Positions 1-12,057 of a stretch of DNA of 64,000 nucleotides are shown piece after piece; the first letter of the stretch is position 1, and each line of letters opens with the position of its first letter. The notes under the pieces are model-generated. The model did not search any database. It was not told where the DNA came from and saw only the letters and a program-made list of their open reading frames with translations. The stretch comes from Oreohelix idahoensis (taxonomy: Eukaryota > Mollusca > Gastropoda > Stylommatophora > Oreohelicidae), in the NCBI GenBank assembly GCA_024509875.1, contig JAMPIV010004253.1, positions 1 through 64,000 on the forward strand, written 5' to 3'. Made by a program: the position numbers and the translations under genes.

Positions 1-1019
1 AAAGGATTATCAGTAGACAAGAGACACAAATGAATTATGATAATCCCATGGAACCACAGGTACTAAGGACACAAAATGGAGATTAAATAATGGAGAAAAA
101 AAATAATGACTGAATAATTGCTACGCCCAGAGGTAAAAGGAAATAGAGATGCATCCGCATTTTGGAGAAGATATCTCTTTGATTTTTGCTTATTGCCTTT
201 GTAATATGAACATTGTTGTATAACAAATGACTATTCCTTATCACGAATTACAGAATGTTGTAAGATAGTTGGAATAAATTGACAATTTAAAATACTCATA
301 ACATACCCAGAATTACAGGAGAGAAAATAAATAAATGATTGATGAAAGTGGACACACTGAGATTTGCTCACCCCGAGGATATTGGATAAAAAAAAAAAAT
401 AATGTTATCCCAAGGACAGACATGTCACAGATATATCATGGAGATACTATGAAAAAAAGAAAAAAAAAAAGAATATCTAGATTAGAAATGCAGCGAACTT
501 GGTCAAGGACACCATGAAATAGACCCCCGCCCCACACTTAAGATAACTGACGGATGAGATTTTTGAATTATAAGTACCATAAGTCACCCATCTGGCTGTA
601 GTCAGCGGATGTTACAGGCACCACTTAACTCTGACTAACCCTCGACCAGCGAAGGCAGAGTTGGTGTCGAAATTTTGCACATATGTAAAAAGACATGTTT
701 TTGTTCATGTTTTAGTAAAGTCTAGACATTTATGTTAATAGTTCTATAAATGATTAGTTGATATATTGATGATAAATATTCGCAAATATAGTACATGGAC
801 AATTAATAAGGATATATTTCCAGTACAGAATAAGAGGAATAGGAAGGATCCACATTTTAAATATTGGAGCACCATGAGCGAGGAATTGGACTTATAAAGA
901 AAATGGAAATGGTACACTGTATGCAAGGATAACCAGAAATAATATGGATAAATAGTAGTCAGAGTGCCAGGAACTTTGTCTTACGAGAATATTGTAGATT
1001 CCTCACGATCAATTGATTA
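1..1019 (+). repeat. Left LTR of element A, first segment
   Basis: This segment is a direct repeat of 8049-9067. Differences are a few single bases and changes in A-runs. It is AT-rich with no plausible protein; the short frame at 744-926 on the minus strand recurs in the right copy simply because the LTR is duplicated. It is interrupted at 1019 by a DNA transposon and resumes at 3200. Confidence 0.8.
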
Positions 1020-3199
1020 CACTGACAAACAACATTTTTCTTTCTTATATAAGAATAAGGGTTCTTAGGTCAGTTTCTTGCGCTGATTTCAAATCTGAAA
1101 TCCGTTTATCTCTATCACATCGGGTTCTTAAGATATTTGTGAATAAATATATTTTTGGGAAACCGTTATTTGCTCCGTTTCTTTTTTACTATATAACTTA
1201 TTAAAAATTAATAAAATGCAAAATAATTCTACTTTTTATACTGCTAAAAGATGCATGACATATTTTACGCTATTTTTCAAATAGTTACTGTATTTTGAAA
1301 TAATTCTGAGCAAAATATGGCTTCTAGAAGTTGTAGAAATTCGGCTGATCTGTTCTGTTATGTGTGCGGATATTTTACCGATCGTGTTCACCAGAAAAAC
1401 TTCACACCATTACTAAAGAAAGCATATGAACTTTATTTCGATTCGAAAGTTGATGATGCAAATAAATCTTGGAAGCCAAATGCAGTTTGTTCGACTTGTG
1501 CAAATACATTGGCATGTTGGTTACGAAAATCGCCGAAGCATAAGTCGATGCCGTTTGGAGTGCCAGTAATATGGCGTGAACCGACAAATCACGCTACCTA
1601 ATGTTACTTCTGCTTGACAAATATCCATGGTTTCACTTTTAAAACTAGAAAGTCTGTGGTTTATCCAAATATTGAATCGGTTTCGAAACCAGTGCCTCAT
1701 GATCCAATCACGTGTCCGACCCCAGTTCCACCAGAACAATATCCGTTGGACGTGAATGAACCATCAGAAAGTGATAGTTTACCTGCTTTAGAAACTAATT
1801 CTGACTCGGATTATGTACCGGTGAATGATGGTGTTCACTTAATTAACCATTCAGAACTTTCAGATCTAATACGTGATCTCGCTCTTACCAAAGGACAAGC
1901 GGAATTACTCGGTTCGCGACTCAAAGAATGGAATCTTTTAGCGCCCAATACTCCGATATCTAAATTTCGTCATAGACACAGAGAACTTGTTCAATACTTT
2001 GAGATGGATGATGACATTTGCTATTGCAAAGATGTAAACGGTCTAATGGTGCACCTCGGTCATGAGCACATAGTCAACGAATGGCGACTTTTCATCGACT
2101 CTTCCAAGACTAGTCTAAAAGCCGTGTTATTGCATAACGGAAATTTATTTTCATCAATTCTAGTTGCCTACTCTGTTCATATGAAAGAAACTTATGACAA
2201 TATGGTTATACATTTGGCAAAAATAAAGTACAATGACTACCAATGGCGGATTTGTGGAGACCTAAAGGTCATTGCAATTCTCACGGGCATGCAGACTGGG
2301 TATACTAAATTTTGTTGCTTCCTATGTGAATGGGACAGCCGCAACAGACAGGAACATTATGCAAGAAAGGTGTGGCCTATCAGGGATCGTATGCAGCTCG
2401 GGCATAAAAATGTAATACACGAGCCATTAGTTAACAAAGACAGCATCATTTTACCACCGATACATAAAAGTTGGGGCTCATGAAGAATTTCGTAAAAGCG
2501 TTAGATAAAACGAGCAAAGCTTTCACTTATCTTCGAGAAAAGTTTCCGCAAGTTAGCGATGCAAAGATAAAGGAAGGTATCTTTGTAGGACCTCAGATTA
2601 GGAAAGTTATTGCAGACAAACAATTCGAGAACTTGTTACATGGTAGTGAACTTCGCGCATGGATGGCATTCAAATCGATCGTCGATAACTTTCTGGGAAA
2701 TCACAAATCTGTCGACTATGTGCATATTGTTAAGCAGTGCATAGATGCATACAGAATTATGGGCTGTAACATGTCCCTCAAAATCCATTTGCTCGATTGG
2801 CATCATGACTTTTTCTCTGACAACCTTGGCGAAGTCAGCGATGAACATGGAGAACGATTCCATCAAGATATCGCCGTAATGGAGTCACGTTATCAAGGAC
2901 GGTGGAGTGTGACCATGCTTGCCGATTATTGTTGGATGCTTCATCGCGATGTACCACATGCCATTCACAGACGAAAGTCGACTGCAAAGAAATTCAAGCC
3001 TACATAACTGTTATACTTCTTGTACGAATGATGTTGTAATACTGTATGCGTTGTTAAAAACTTCAATTGCGTATTTCTAGAGATCCCGACCTGATAGAGA
3101 AAAACGGTTTGCAGATTTAAAAACAGCGCAGTAAAATTGACCAGAAAAACATAGAAATGTTAGAGAAAGAAAAAAAAATATTTTTTTTGTTAGCCAGTG
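1020..3199 (+). mobile_element. CACTG-ended DNA transposon inserted in the left LTR
   Basis: The left LTR is interrupted by 2,180 bp that the right LTR lacks. The insert starts CACTGACAAACAA and ends, read inward from the other side, CACTGGCTAACAA, so it has short imperfect inverted ends. TTA stands on both sides (1017-1019 and 3200-3202) but once in the empty site near 9065, a 3-bp target duplication. CACTG ends with a 3-bp duplication suit the CACTA/EnSpm (CMC) superfamily. It carries one broken transposase-like gene in the sense direction. Boundaries are seen directly; the superfamily is inferred. Confidence 0.8.
1317..3007 (+). pseudogene. CMC-like transposase, one nonsense and one frameshift
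   Basis: Three open stretches form one protein of about 565 residues. The first (1317-1601) has CxxC pairs (CYVC, CSTC), followed after the stop by CYFC, suggesting a zinc-binding N-terminus. The second (1614-2483) is in the same frame after a single TAA at 1599-1601. The third (2471-3007) is one frame off, consistent with a small deletion near 2470. Candidate catalytic residues are D in FIDSS, D in CGDLKV just before a CCFLC pair, and E in DEHGERF. A C(2)C motif between the second and third acidic residues is a known mark of CMC transposases, but the assignment is by eye. The family resembles high-copy uncharacterised proteins found in many invertebrate genomes. It is the only gene of the 2.2-kb insert. 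Confidence 0.65.
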
Positions 3200-3555
3200 T
3201 TATTTTCTTCCTTTCTATGTCACATTTTTTTTTTGAGTGATGACCCCAAAATTTTTTTTTCATCTCATATTGTCAAAAGTTCTTACATCTCAGTTGATAG
3301 TTCCATAAATAATTGTTTGATGTGTTTTGCATAAAGGTATTGCTAGATAAGGTACATAGGGAGTTACTAAGGATAAATTCTTAAGATAACAGGAGGACAA
3401 GAATAGACACAATGATATTGGAACACCATAAATGATACATTGGTGTTATGAAAAAAGAAAAAAAAAGGAGACAAATATAAATTGTATACAAGGATGCCTC
3501 GAGAGTGACAACATGGATACATATTGTCAAGAGTATAAGCAGTTGTCTTAAAAGA
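3200..3555 (+). repeat. Left LTR of element A, second segment
   Basis: This stretch continues the LTR after the inserted transposon and matches 9065-9418. The match ends abruptly after AAAAGAGA at 3555, where the left copy turns into RNase H coding sequence and the right copy continues as AT-rich LTR. The position marks the left breakpoint of the internal deletion. Confidence 0.75.
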
Positions 3556-6294
3556 GACTTTTACGTCAGAGGAACTAAACTCATTATAAGAACTGATCAT
3601 CAACCTTTGGTTAACTGGCTCACCAAAACACAAGAACAGCCAAAGAAGTTACAGACATGGGCAATGAATTTACAGTCCTACGACACCACTATCGAACATA
3701 TCCCAGGCGAAATGAACACCTGTGCAGACCTCTTATCCAGGATTAAATATGATGATGAAACTGAAGTGAAAACAAATAGAGTCAAAAATGATGGCACATC
3801 CTCAGAGATTGACGATAATGCTAAAGAAATTAATGAAATTACTTCATCAAGTCGAAGAAGTACCTCAGATTCCGCCACTCAAGTAGAAGAAGAAAGCCAA
3901 GATATGTTTGACATGAGAGTAGAACAAGCGAAAGATGCAGAAATTGTCAAGCTGCTCACATACGTGAAAGAAAACCCAACAAAAAGTAAAGATTTTACAG
4001 TACACCCAACGGATGGAACTCTATACTATATTGATCAGAAACAAGAAGGGACACTAAGAAAAGTCATTCCAGCACATCTAGTCCCAGAAGTATTGCTACA
4101 GTTTCATGATAACAACGGGCACATGGGAAGAGACAAAACAATTGATGTCATAAAGAAAAGGTATTATTGGCAAACTTTCTACAAGGACATTACAGAATAT
4201 GTAGCCACCTGTAGAACATGTAAATTGAGAAACATGAAGCCACATTTAATTCCCCTTCAAGAAATGCAACCTTCCCATTACCCCATGCAAACAGTGAGCA
4301 TTGACTTATCAGGTCCTTACCCACTCACCCAATCAGGCAACAAATACCTCCTGCACATAGTTGACCAATACTCTGTTTGGCCAGAAAGTTACCCACTCAG
4401 TGATGCCACATCGCAGTCCATCACGCAAATTTTTTTACAAGAATTCATTCCCAGGCATGGCTGTCCAAAACGAATCATTTCAGACAACGGTAAACAGTTT
4501 ATAGGTAACCTATTTAAAGCCACCTTACACCAGCTGAATATTGAGCATACTACAACCACTTATTATTGCCCAAATGCAAATGGCAGAAATGAACGCATGC
4601 ACGCCACCCTACATGATATTATTAGCAAATATATCAAGGGGAACCACCAATACTGGGACCTATACATTAACCAAGCTCTTGAAGCCATCCGAGTAAACGT
4701 GAACGATACCACAGGAATGTCACCCTTTCTCATGCTATACGGAAGAGAACCAAACTTTCCGTTAGACAACCTACTTCGCCCACAAAGAAAATACATGGGA
4801 GAAGACCCCATCGAAATAATCCTTCAAGAAAAGTATAAAGCTCACCAGATTGCACAACGAAATACGCAGAAGGCATTTCACAAGAAACAGAAACAACATG
4901 ATAAATCAGCCAAGCTACCAACGTACAAAATAGGAGACAGAGTATACTACAAGAAACATGTACGCAGTTCAAAATTCGATGACCGATGGTTAGATGGCTA
5001 CAAAATCATGAAACAAACTACGCCTGTAAACTTCATTATTTGGAATGAAGAGAAACAACACCAAACAAAAGCTCACGTAAAACAAATAAAAAATGATAAT
5101 CACCGGCCCATTCCGCCTCTGACGACAAATACAAGACCAGTCAGAAAAGCCACCCTAAATTATAATCCATCCAGCACAGATTCGTCTGACATATCAGAGT
5201 CAGAGACGACAGACTCTGAATTTTACCAAGACGACCACATACCCAGACCACCCACAGATGAAATACATCGAGCAAGACAACAACGAGACTCGTCCGAAAG
5301 CGAAGAAGATATCCCACCACTTGAATTACGTAATAGACTACAAGACAGAGACCTGCGCATTAGAAATGAAGAAATCATGCCACAGACGTCACACGATGAC
5401 AACACGAAAACACCTTATATCCACACTCAAACTTACTCCCGCAGTGATAAATCGTCAGCTGATACCTATCACACCCCCAGTTCAGGCAGTTCTAGTTTTA
5501 ACACTAGTGAAAACCAAACACTGCTATACCACAAGAACAAGATTGCTCGTTCAAAACAATCAGATCCTGAAGAAACTATACCCAAGCAGATTGTTGAACC
5601 ATATACCAGCGATCTTTATGGAGACGAAACAGAACAAGACATGAGAGAAGACAGTGTCAACCCCAGCACAGCTTTGTCAGACCCCAACGAACATAATGAC
5701 AGAAAAATGGTAGAATTATACCAACAAGAAACAGACATTGATACAGCTAGTTCCATTGAAACCAGTGATGCGGATAGTACATTATTTGTACCAGTCAGCT
5801 CCAGCGTCAAACGCGCCTATAAAACAGAATCTGATGACTCAATCCCTAGCAACAAAATTCCGCGTATACAGCACAACTATATCAGACGAAAGATTCTGAA
5901 GAAACGCAATCATGTTCCAAAACCAAGCCGAGAAGTGTTAGCCTCATCTCAACTAGTCAAAAACAACAGTGTGCAAATTACTGTGCCCATTGTAACCAGT
6001 GCTAACGTTCAGCACAACCAGGTCAGAAGAAAAATCAAGGCGAAACATATACCTGCCTCAAAACCAACAGATGTTCCAGCCATACAAACCCTAACCACAG
6101 TAAAACCATCACCGCAATCAAATGATGTTAAGCCATCACCGCATTCGTCAATGTCCTCAGTGTCCCAACAATCAGCAAATGCAGTGTCGTCGCCTATCAC
6201 ACCCGTCACCACTGCTACTCAGTATGATGCTCGCCTAAGCAGTCGGGACATTGCAAGGTTAGAGATGGTGAAGGAACTAGCGAAGCTGTTCTGA
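3505..6294 (+). CDS. pol: Truncated gypsy pol: RNase H end, integrase and long C-terminal tail
   Basis: The frame is open for 929 codons, but its first 17 residues are LTR read-through; real pol sequence starts near 3556 in the last third of RNase H (IRTDHQPL, then CADLLSRI). Integrase follows: an H2C2 zinc finger (HDNNGHMG to CRTC), then the catalytic triad D in SIDLSG, D in ISDNGK and E in GRNERM, with 35 residues between the last two (DD35E). A conserved WLDGYKI-type region ends the integrase. About 390 further residues are rich in Ser, Asp, Glu, Thr and Pro and hold two related basic blocks starting QHNYIRRK and QHNQVRRK. Reverse transcriptase, protease and gag are absent, so it cannot act alone. 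The promoter, if any, would be the LTR. Confidence 0.8.
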   Translation: MTTWIHIVKSISSCLKRDFYVRGTKLIIRTDHQPLVNWLTKTQEQPKKLQTWAMNLQSYDTTIEHIPGEMNTCADLLSRIKYDDETEVKTNRVKNDGTSSEIDDNAKEINEITSSSRRSTSDSATQVEEESQDMFDMRVEQAKDAEIVKLLTYVKENPTKSKDFTVHPTDGTLYYIDQKQEGTLRKVIPAHLVPEVLLQFHDNNGHMGRDKTIDVIKKRYYWQTFYKDITEYVATCRTCKLRNMKPHLIPLQEMQPSHYPMQTVSIDLSGPYPLTQSGNKYLLHIVDQYSVWPESYPLSDATSQSITQIFLQEFIPRHGCPKRIISDNGKQFIGNLFKATLHQLNIEHTTTTYYCPNANGRNERMHATLHDIISKYIKGNHQYWDLYINQALEAIRVNVNDTTGMSPFLMLYGREPNFPLDNLLRPQRKYMGEDPIEIILQEKYKAHQIAQRNTQKAFHKKQKQHDKSAKLPTYKIGDRVYYKKHVRSSKFDDRWLDGYKIMKQTTPVNFIIWNEEKQHQTKAHVKQIKNDNHRPIPPLTTNTRPVRKATLNYNPSSTDSSDISESETTDSEFYQDDHIPRPPTDEIHRARQQRDSSESEEDIPPLELRNRLQDRDLRIRNEEIMPQTSHDDNTKTPYIHTQTYSRSDKSSADTYHTPSSGSSSFNTSENQTLLYHKNKIARSKQSDPEETIPKQIVEPYTSDLYGDETEQDMREDSVNPSTALSDPNEHNDRKMVELYQQETDIDTASSIETSDADSTLFVPVSSSVKRAYKTESDDSIPSNKIPRIQHNYIRRKILKKRNHVPKPSREVLASSQLVKNNSVQITVPIVTSANVQHNQVRRKIKAKHIPASKPTDVPAIQTLTTVKPSPQSNDVKPSPHSSMSSVSQQSANAVSSPITPVTTATQYDARLSSRDIARLEMVKELAKLF

Positions 6295-8048
6295 AAAACA
6301 CGCCCAGGTGTTTTATATGTTCGCAAATCCGAACACGGTCAACGCATATGTGAACAAACCTTTTTAACAATGTACTAACTCTCCCCATGTACTCTATTTT
6401 CAGTTTTTGACAGTTCAAATGACTTGCTTACAGACTAAGATGTCAAAGCCTCACTGAGAAAGTTATTTTTTCCAGCCTTAGAATACTGATGCCCAGAAAG
6501 AAATCAAGACCAGCACACGGAGGATTTTCTTTAGATAGCATAATTGTGAAATAAAAATGTTAAAACAATTGATAACACACGGTGTTACGAGTTTACAGAC
6601 ACCCTTATTTAGTTACATACATTTTCTTAATATTTAGAATGCTACACAACTTTACCTATAACACATGTGTCACACTATTCTGTTGTAACATTCATCTCCA
6701 CTTTTGTAACTGATCATATTCCACGCTCCATTCACCAGCATTTTCATGCAGACACTTTACACCAGTAGTTTTTTTTTCTTACCTCATACTAATATTTCTT
6801 TGATCTATATTATGCTAAACTCCTTGATATCTGCCACCTTGATCAATCATACTGTTCCTACTATGACATCTCTTAACAGCACATAATTCATACCCAAAAC
6901 TAGTATTGTAGGTTATGCTATTTTTCTCCACAGGATTATTTATTTTCAAATGTACATTATTATTTTAGACCCAGATGTATATTAGTACTGTCAAGAATTT
7001 TAAACATTCTCCTAAAGAGATTCCATATCCCAACCTTGACTCTCTATAGTAAGATTTTCTTCACTCCACTGTTACAACATCTTTAACTTACTATTTTTCC
7101 TTTCCACTATATTGAGACGACATTCTAGACTTGTGATTTTTTAAAATCCCAATCATATTCATTCCTTGGAATTACAATCATGTTGTAATCAGGAGATCCT
7201 TGATGTACCCTTTCCTCGCCACTTATTGACAACAGACACTGCTACAACATTCCTTCTATTCTAACCTAAACTATTACTTGCAACCCTATTGGTTAGGATT
7301 TACTATTAGAATATCTAGTGTTTAGTGAATTGATTTTTATCATTCTTTAGTACTTGTGATACAAACAGAAAAGACATAAAAGAAAAAAACAATTAGAATG
7401 TTTTTTATATAAGATGCTATATGTTTATATGCCACCCACACACATTTTGATGATGATAAGACAATATTGTAAAACATTGACTGCCCTGAGGTTAGCAGAT
7501 GAAGAAGAAAATAAATAAATCACCCTATGCCACTCATACCCCCATCAGCTTGATCCCTGATATTCCAACAATATTTTGTTGATATCACAAGTACCCCAAT
7601 GACATTTGTGCATGCTGATTTTCTGCAAATGAACAATCCCTTGAGAGCATTAGTATATGCTAACCCCAGATTGAACAAATTGCACCTATTTGTTGATGAT
7701 GCCTTTGCCCATGTTAAAGAAATAGCATTTGCACATGCTGACCTAGCAAATGAAATACCCCATTACCGCATGATAACCACTAATGACACATGAGATGAAG
7801 AAGCAACAGGTTATGTATGATGAAGATGACATTTTATATTAAGGTGAAACTTTATGTTGTCACAGCTGAGATTTTGTTGTAATGTTTATGCACAAAATCC
7901 CCCACATTAACATTGGAGGAGGAATAATCTTAGTCTTTCGTGGTTACGAGATAAGACAAGGATATAATAGAATATTTGATGAATACCATGGAACAAATCA
8001 GAGCAGATGATTGTTGCACATATGAGGACCATATTTGAAGTCATTATT
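6295..8048 (+). other. Non-coding 3' region of element A
   Basis: The stretch between the pol stop and the right LTR is AT-rich, with no frame resembling a known protein. A purine run near 7914-7924 (GGAGGAGGA) could be the polypurine tract that primes plus-strand synthesis; if so, the LTR starts soon after it rather than at 8049. I could not fix the boundary, because the left copy runs off the window. Confidence 0.4.
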
Positions 8049-9418
8049 GAAGGATTATCAGTAGACAAGAGACACAAATGAATTATGATAATCCCATGGA
8101 ACCACAGGTACTAAGGACACAAAATGGAGATTAAATAATGGAGAAAAAAAATAATGACTGAATAATTGCTACGCCCAGAGGTAAAGGAAATAGAGATGCA
8201 TCCGCATTTTGGAGAAGATATCTCTTTGATTTTTGCTTATTGCCTTTGTAATATGAACATTGTTGTATAACAAATGACTATTCCTTATCACGAATTACAG
8301 AATGTTGTAAGATAGTTGGAATAAATTGACAATTTAAAATACTCATAACATACCCAGAATTACAGGAGAGAAAATAAATAAATGATTGATGAAAGTGGAC
8401 ACACTGAGATTTGCTCACCCCGAGGATATTGGATTAAAAAAAAAAATAATAATGTTATCCCAAGGACAGACATGTCACAGATATATCATGGAGATACTAT
8501 GAAAAAAAAAAAAAAAAAGAATATCTAGATTAGAAATGCAGCAAACTTGGTCAAGGACACCATGAAATAGACCCCCGCCCCACACTTAAGATAACTGACG
8601 GATGAGATTTTTGAATTATAAGTACCATAAGTCACCCATCTGGCTGTAGTCAGCGGATGTTACAGGCACCACATAACTCTGACTAACCCTCGACCAGCGA
8701 AGGCAGAGTTGGTGTCGAAATTTTGCACATATGTAAAAAGACATGTTTTTGTTCATGTTTTAGTAAAGTCTAGACATTTATGTTAATAGTTCTATAAATG
8801 ATTAGTTGATATATTGATGATAAATATTCGCAAATATAGTACATGGACAATTAATAAGGATATATTTCCAGTACAGAATAAGAGGAATAGGAAGGATCCA
8901 CATTTTAAATATTGGAGCACCATGAGCGAGGAATTGGACTTATAAAGAAAATGGAAATGGTACACTGTATGCAAGGATAACCAGAAATAATATGGATAAA
9001 TAGTAGTCAGAGTGCCAGGAACTTTGTCTTACGAGAATATTGTAGATTCCTCACGATCAATTGATTATTTTCTTCCTTTCTATGTCACATTTTTTTTGAG
9101 TGATGACCCCAAAATTTTTTTTTCATCTCATATTGTCAAAAGTTCTTACATCTCAGTTGATAGTTCCATAAATAATTGTTTGATGTGTTTTGCATAAAGG
9201 TATTGCTAGATAAGGTACATAGGGAGTTACTAAGGATGAATTCTCAAGATAACAGGAGGACTAGAATAGATACAATGATATTGGAACACCATAAATGATA
9301 CATTGGTGTTATGAAAAAAAAAAAAAAGGAGACAAATATAAATTGTATACAAGGATGCCTCGAGAGTGACAACATGGATACATATTGTCAAGAGTATAAG
9401 CAGTTGTCTTAAAAGAGA
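8049..9418 (+). repeat. Right LTR of element A (shared part)
   Basis: It matches 1-1019 joined to 3200-3555. It lacks the transposon found in the left copy and so preserves the pre-insertion site at about 9065. The true LTR probably extends beyond 9418, because the left copy is cut by a deletion at that point, but the outer end cannot be placed. Confidence 0.75.
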
Positions 9419-11826
9419 AAATAAAGTAATACGGAACCCAATGTAGAAAATTCATGATGATTTGGAAACTATATTTTTCTTTTCCCTTATATTTCATAAT
9501 ATGATAGTAACACATTCGTCTGTTGGTTGCTGAATAATTTGATGTTTGAAAATTGATGTATGGTAAGTCAAAGAAGATCTTTGAAGAATAAATATATATA
9601 TAAAATAATATTTCTAGGGAAGAGTTCACAAAAAAAAAAATACTGTATTGACAGAAAAGAAGGAATGATTAGAAATAACTGACTAATGGACAGGATCACC
9701 ACCAGACGTACGGATATTGGAGACAAACATCACATATTTTGAAAAAAAAAAAAAAAAATGTAATATAGAACATTTTCTACAGTGACGGACTTAGAACGAA
9801 TTTATACACTTACCATTTAGAAAATGTCTATAACAAGGAAACATTCAGATAGATAAATAAGGATAAGCCATGAGGTTTTAATGCTTTTATTGTGAAAAAT
9901 GATTACTTATAAAAATGATGCTGGTCGTATTATCGTCTGATAAATATGCATATTATGTTTAGAGATGTTTTCTACATGTAATAATGAGCAAGTGGCTCAT
10001 TCACTGAAAAAAAAAGAGAACATGATGAGTACCCATGAAAACATTGGCTATTTTATGAAAGTGGATTGCCATTACCATAGGAATTAGAGATTTTGGACAT
10101 TTCTTGGAATATTGCAGAGTACTTGGGAAATAGAATAAATAAGTACGCCAGAAAAAAAAAAAAGATTTTTTTTTAGTACTTGCAGGCTTTTAATATGGAG
10201 CAAATAACAGTACAGAAAAGAGATAACACCCCCACCATATCCAAGAGAATGTAATCAACTATATTTTTGAATGAAATGTAATAGATTATGATAATCCAGC
10301 CAAGTTCTGCAAATAAGATAGTTTATTGTTCATTCCCCAGTGTTGCCACTCGTCACATTTTTTTTAGTGATGACCTTATGAGTGTTTTGCAGATTTTGTT
10401 GGGCAGTGTTGCCAATTTGTAAATTTGGTGAAAAATATTATGATGTGATGAATAAGTTACACTTTTTGAAGTTGATGTCCACTACTAGTTTTTTTTTACA
10501 TAGCAGACGACCTCATATAGACATAGGACCCCAGTATAGGAATTAGATTAAATTTTTTGGAAATATTTTTGGACTTAGAAAAATTTTTGAACTTTAAATT
10601 TTTCTGAAAAATTTTTTTGAACTTAGAAATTTTTGGGGATGGATTTTTGTTATTGATAGTACTCAAATGTCTCCCTACGGGATACATTTGCGGAGCCCCG
10701 GGATCTATATGTGGCCGTGTACATAGTTGTTCCTTTGGAAACAGACTATATTCTTACAAGACAGAGGAAGCACAGACCACCCCATAATTTTATATTTTAT
10801 GAGAAACAGAAAATAATAAATAGTGTCACATATTTAGGGTAGAGTCGCTTCTACACGCCATTTCTAATAATTGGGTGATTTCCCCTGACCAATCGGATAG
10901 CTCAGATTTACCCCGGGGAAAGTGGAACAACGACGCCATTTGGCAGTAGAATGAAAGAGCGCAACTCAAGAGGTCGTATCTGGTCCAGCTCTACATATTT
11001 CTTAGTTTGAGAAAATCAAACTTCAACATTTCTTATAAAATGTGTATTTCAGGACATTGAGTGGTTATATATATATATTTCTTACTGGCGTAAGTAGTGA
11101 CAATCGTTAAATATGTATTTTGAATAGAGCTCCCAACCCTAGTCGCAGCAGAACTAGGTTCGAGGATTTGAGTCAATTTGCAAAAAATGTCTTACACCTC
11201 AAACCATGTAGAGTAGAAAATATTCTTGTGTTGGAAAGCATTTAACTCAAGGAATGCTTATGATGATAAAGAAATCAAGGACAAATCTGAGGAGATGGGT
11301 AAATGTCGTCGAACCTAAAATAAGACTGTAACTTAAAAGAAGGAACACGGTGGAATGAGAAGGTTCGCCATATTTGACAATTGAGTAGGCCTACGAGACA
11401 AAGATGCAAAAAGGGATTTTTGCATCGATGAAAGCATCTGATGAGATGATAGAATTTTATTATACTTATTATTGTAAAAATGTTCTGAATTCCAGACTTT
11501 GTTGAAATTTTAAGTTTCATGCTGAAAGATATTAAAAGTTTTGCATGAAATCGAACGCTGTTGAAAAGGTGAATTACTACAGTTTTGAGATCTAGATAAG
11601 AAATCTATCCATTTCAATTAAATTCGCTACATCAACACCTAAGAGAAGAAAATCGAACCTGGTAACACAAATTTAAGAGAGAAATCTAAATCTCTGGTGA
11701 TTAGGCCAGTTAAACATCTGCTCTCTGTAAAGTAAACTGAAAATACTGCATATACCGGCACTGCCACATGAAGGTAATATGGTGCCGTTCCAGTCCTAAG
11801 GAACACCTGCCCTGGCTACATGTGTG

Positions 11827-11857
<31 letters not shown>

Positions 11858-11985
11858 TTTTTTTTTTCAACTATCTCTCATGTAGCACGTACCAACATGC
11901 AATAGAAGGATTTTAATCTAATGTCAAACCTGGTACCTCAATTATTTAGTGAGCTAAGCAAGACCTCTGGCGGACTTGAAGCCAG
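9419..11985. other. AT-rich DNA without a recognisable gene
   Basis: This stretch probably starts with the remainder of the right LTR of element A. A short echo of an LTR phrase (CACATTTTTTTTAGTGATGACC type) recurs near 10354. At 10550-10640 there is a run of related A/T-rich motifs built on GAACTT and AAATTTTT. No open frame resembles a protein. A TG run followed by a T run lies at 11820-11867. Confidence 0.4.
11820..11867. repeat. (TG)n and poly-T microsatellite
   Basis: About ten TG units are followed directly by about 27 T residues. It lies upstream of the Tc1 remnant. The left end of that element was not found, so this simple repeat may mark where it was lost. Confidence 0.8.
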
Positions 11986-12057
11986 TTAGATGAAAAGTCT
12001 AAACTCACGTCTATGAAATAAAATAGAAGAACAGGCAGAGCTACCCCACTCTGTCAC

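Larger units (their letters stand above)
1..9418 (+). mobile_element. Ty3/gypsy element A, internally deleted, with long terminal repeats
   Basis: Positions 2-1019 plus 3200-3555 match 8050-9418 almost base for base and flank a pol remnant (RNase H and integrase) on the plus strand, which is the layout of an LTR retrotransposon. The two repeats differ by only a few substitutions and homopolymer changes, suggesting recent insertion. Gag, protease and reverse transcriptase are missing: the left repeat stops inside the LTR at 3555 and continues directly as RNase H, so one deletion removed the rest of the 5' LTR, the primer site and most of the coding region. The left repeat begins at or before the window edge. 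The outer end of the right LTR is not defined, because the left copy is cut at 3555. Confidence 0.75.

Noticed and set aside
744..926. 60-codon frame found twice (also 8792-8974)
   Set aside because: It is within the two LTRs of element A; duplication is not evidence of function.
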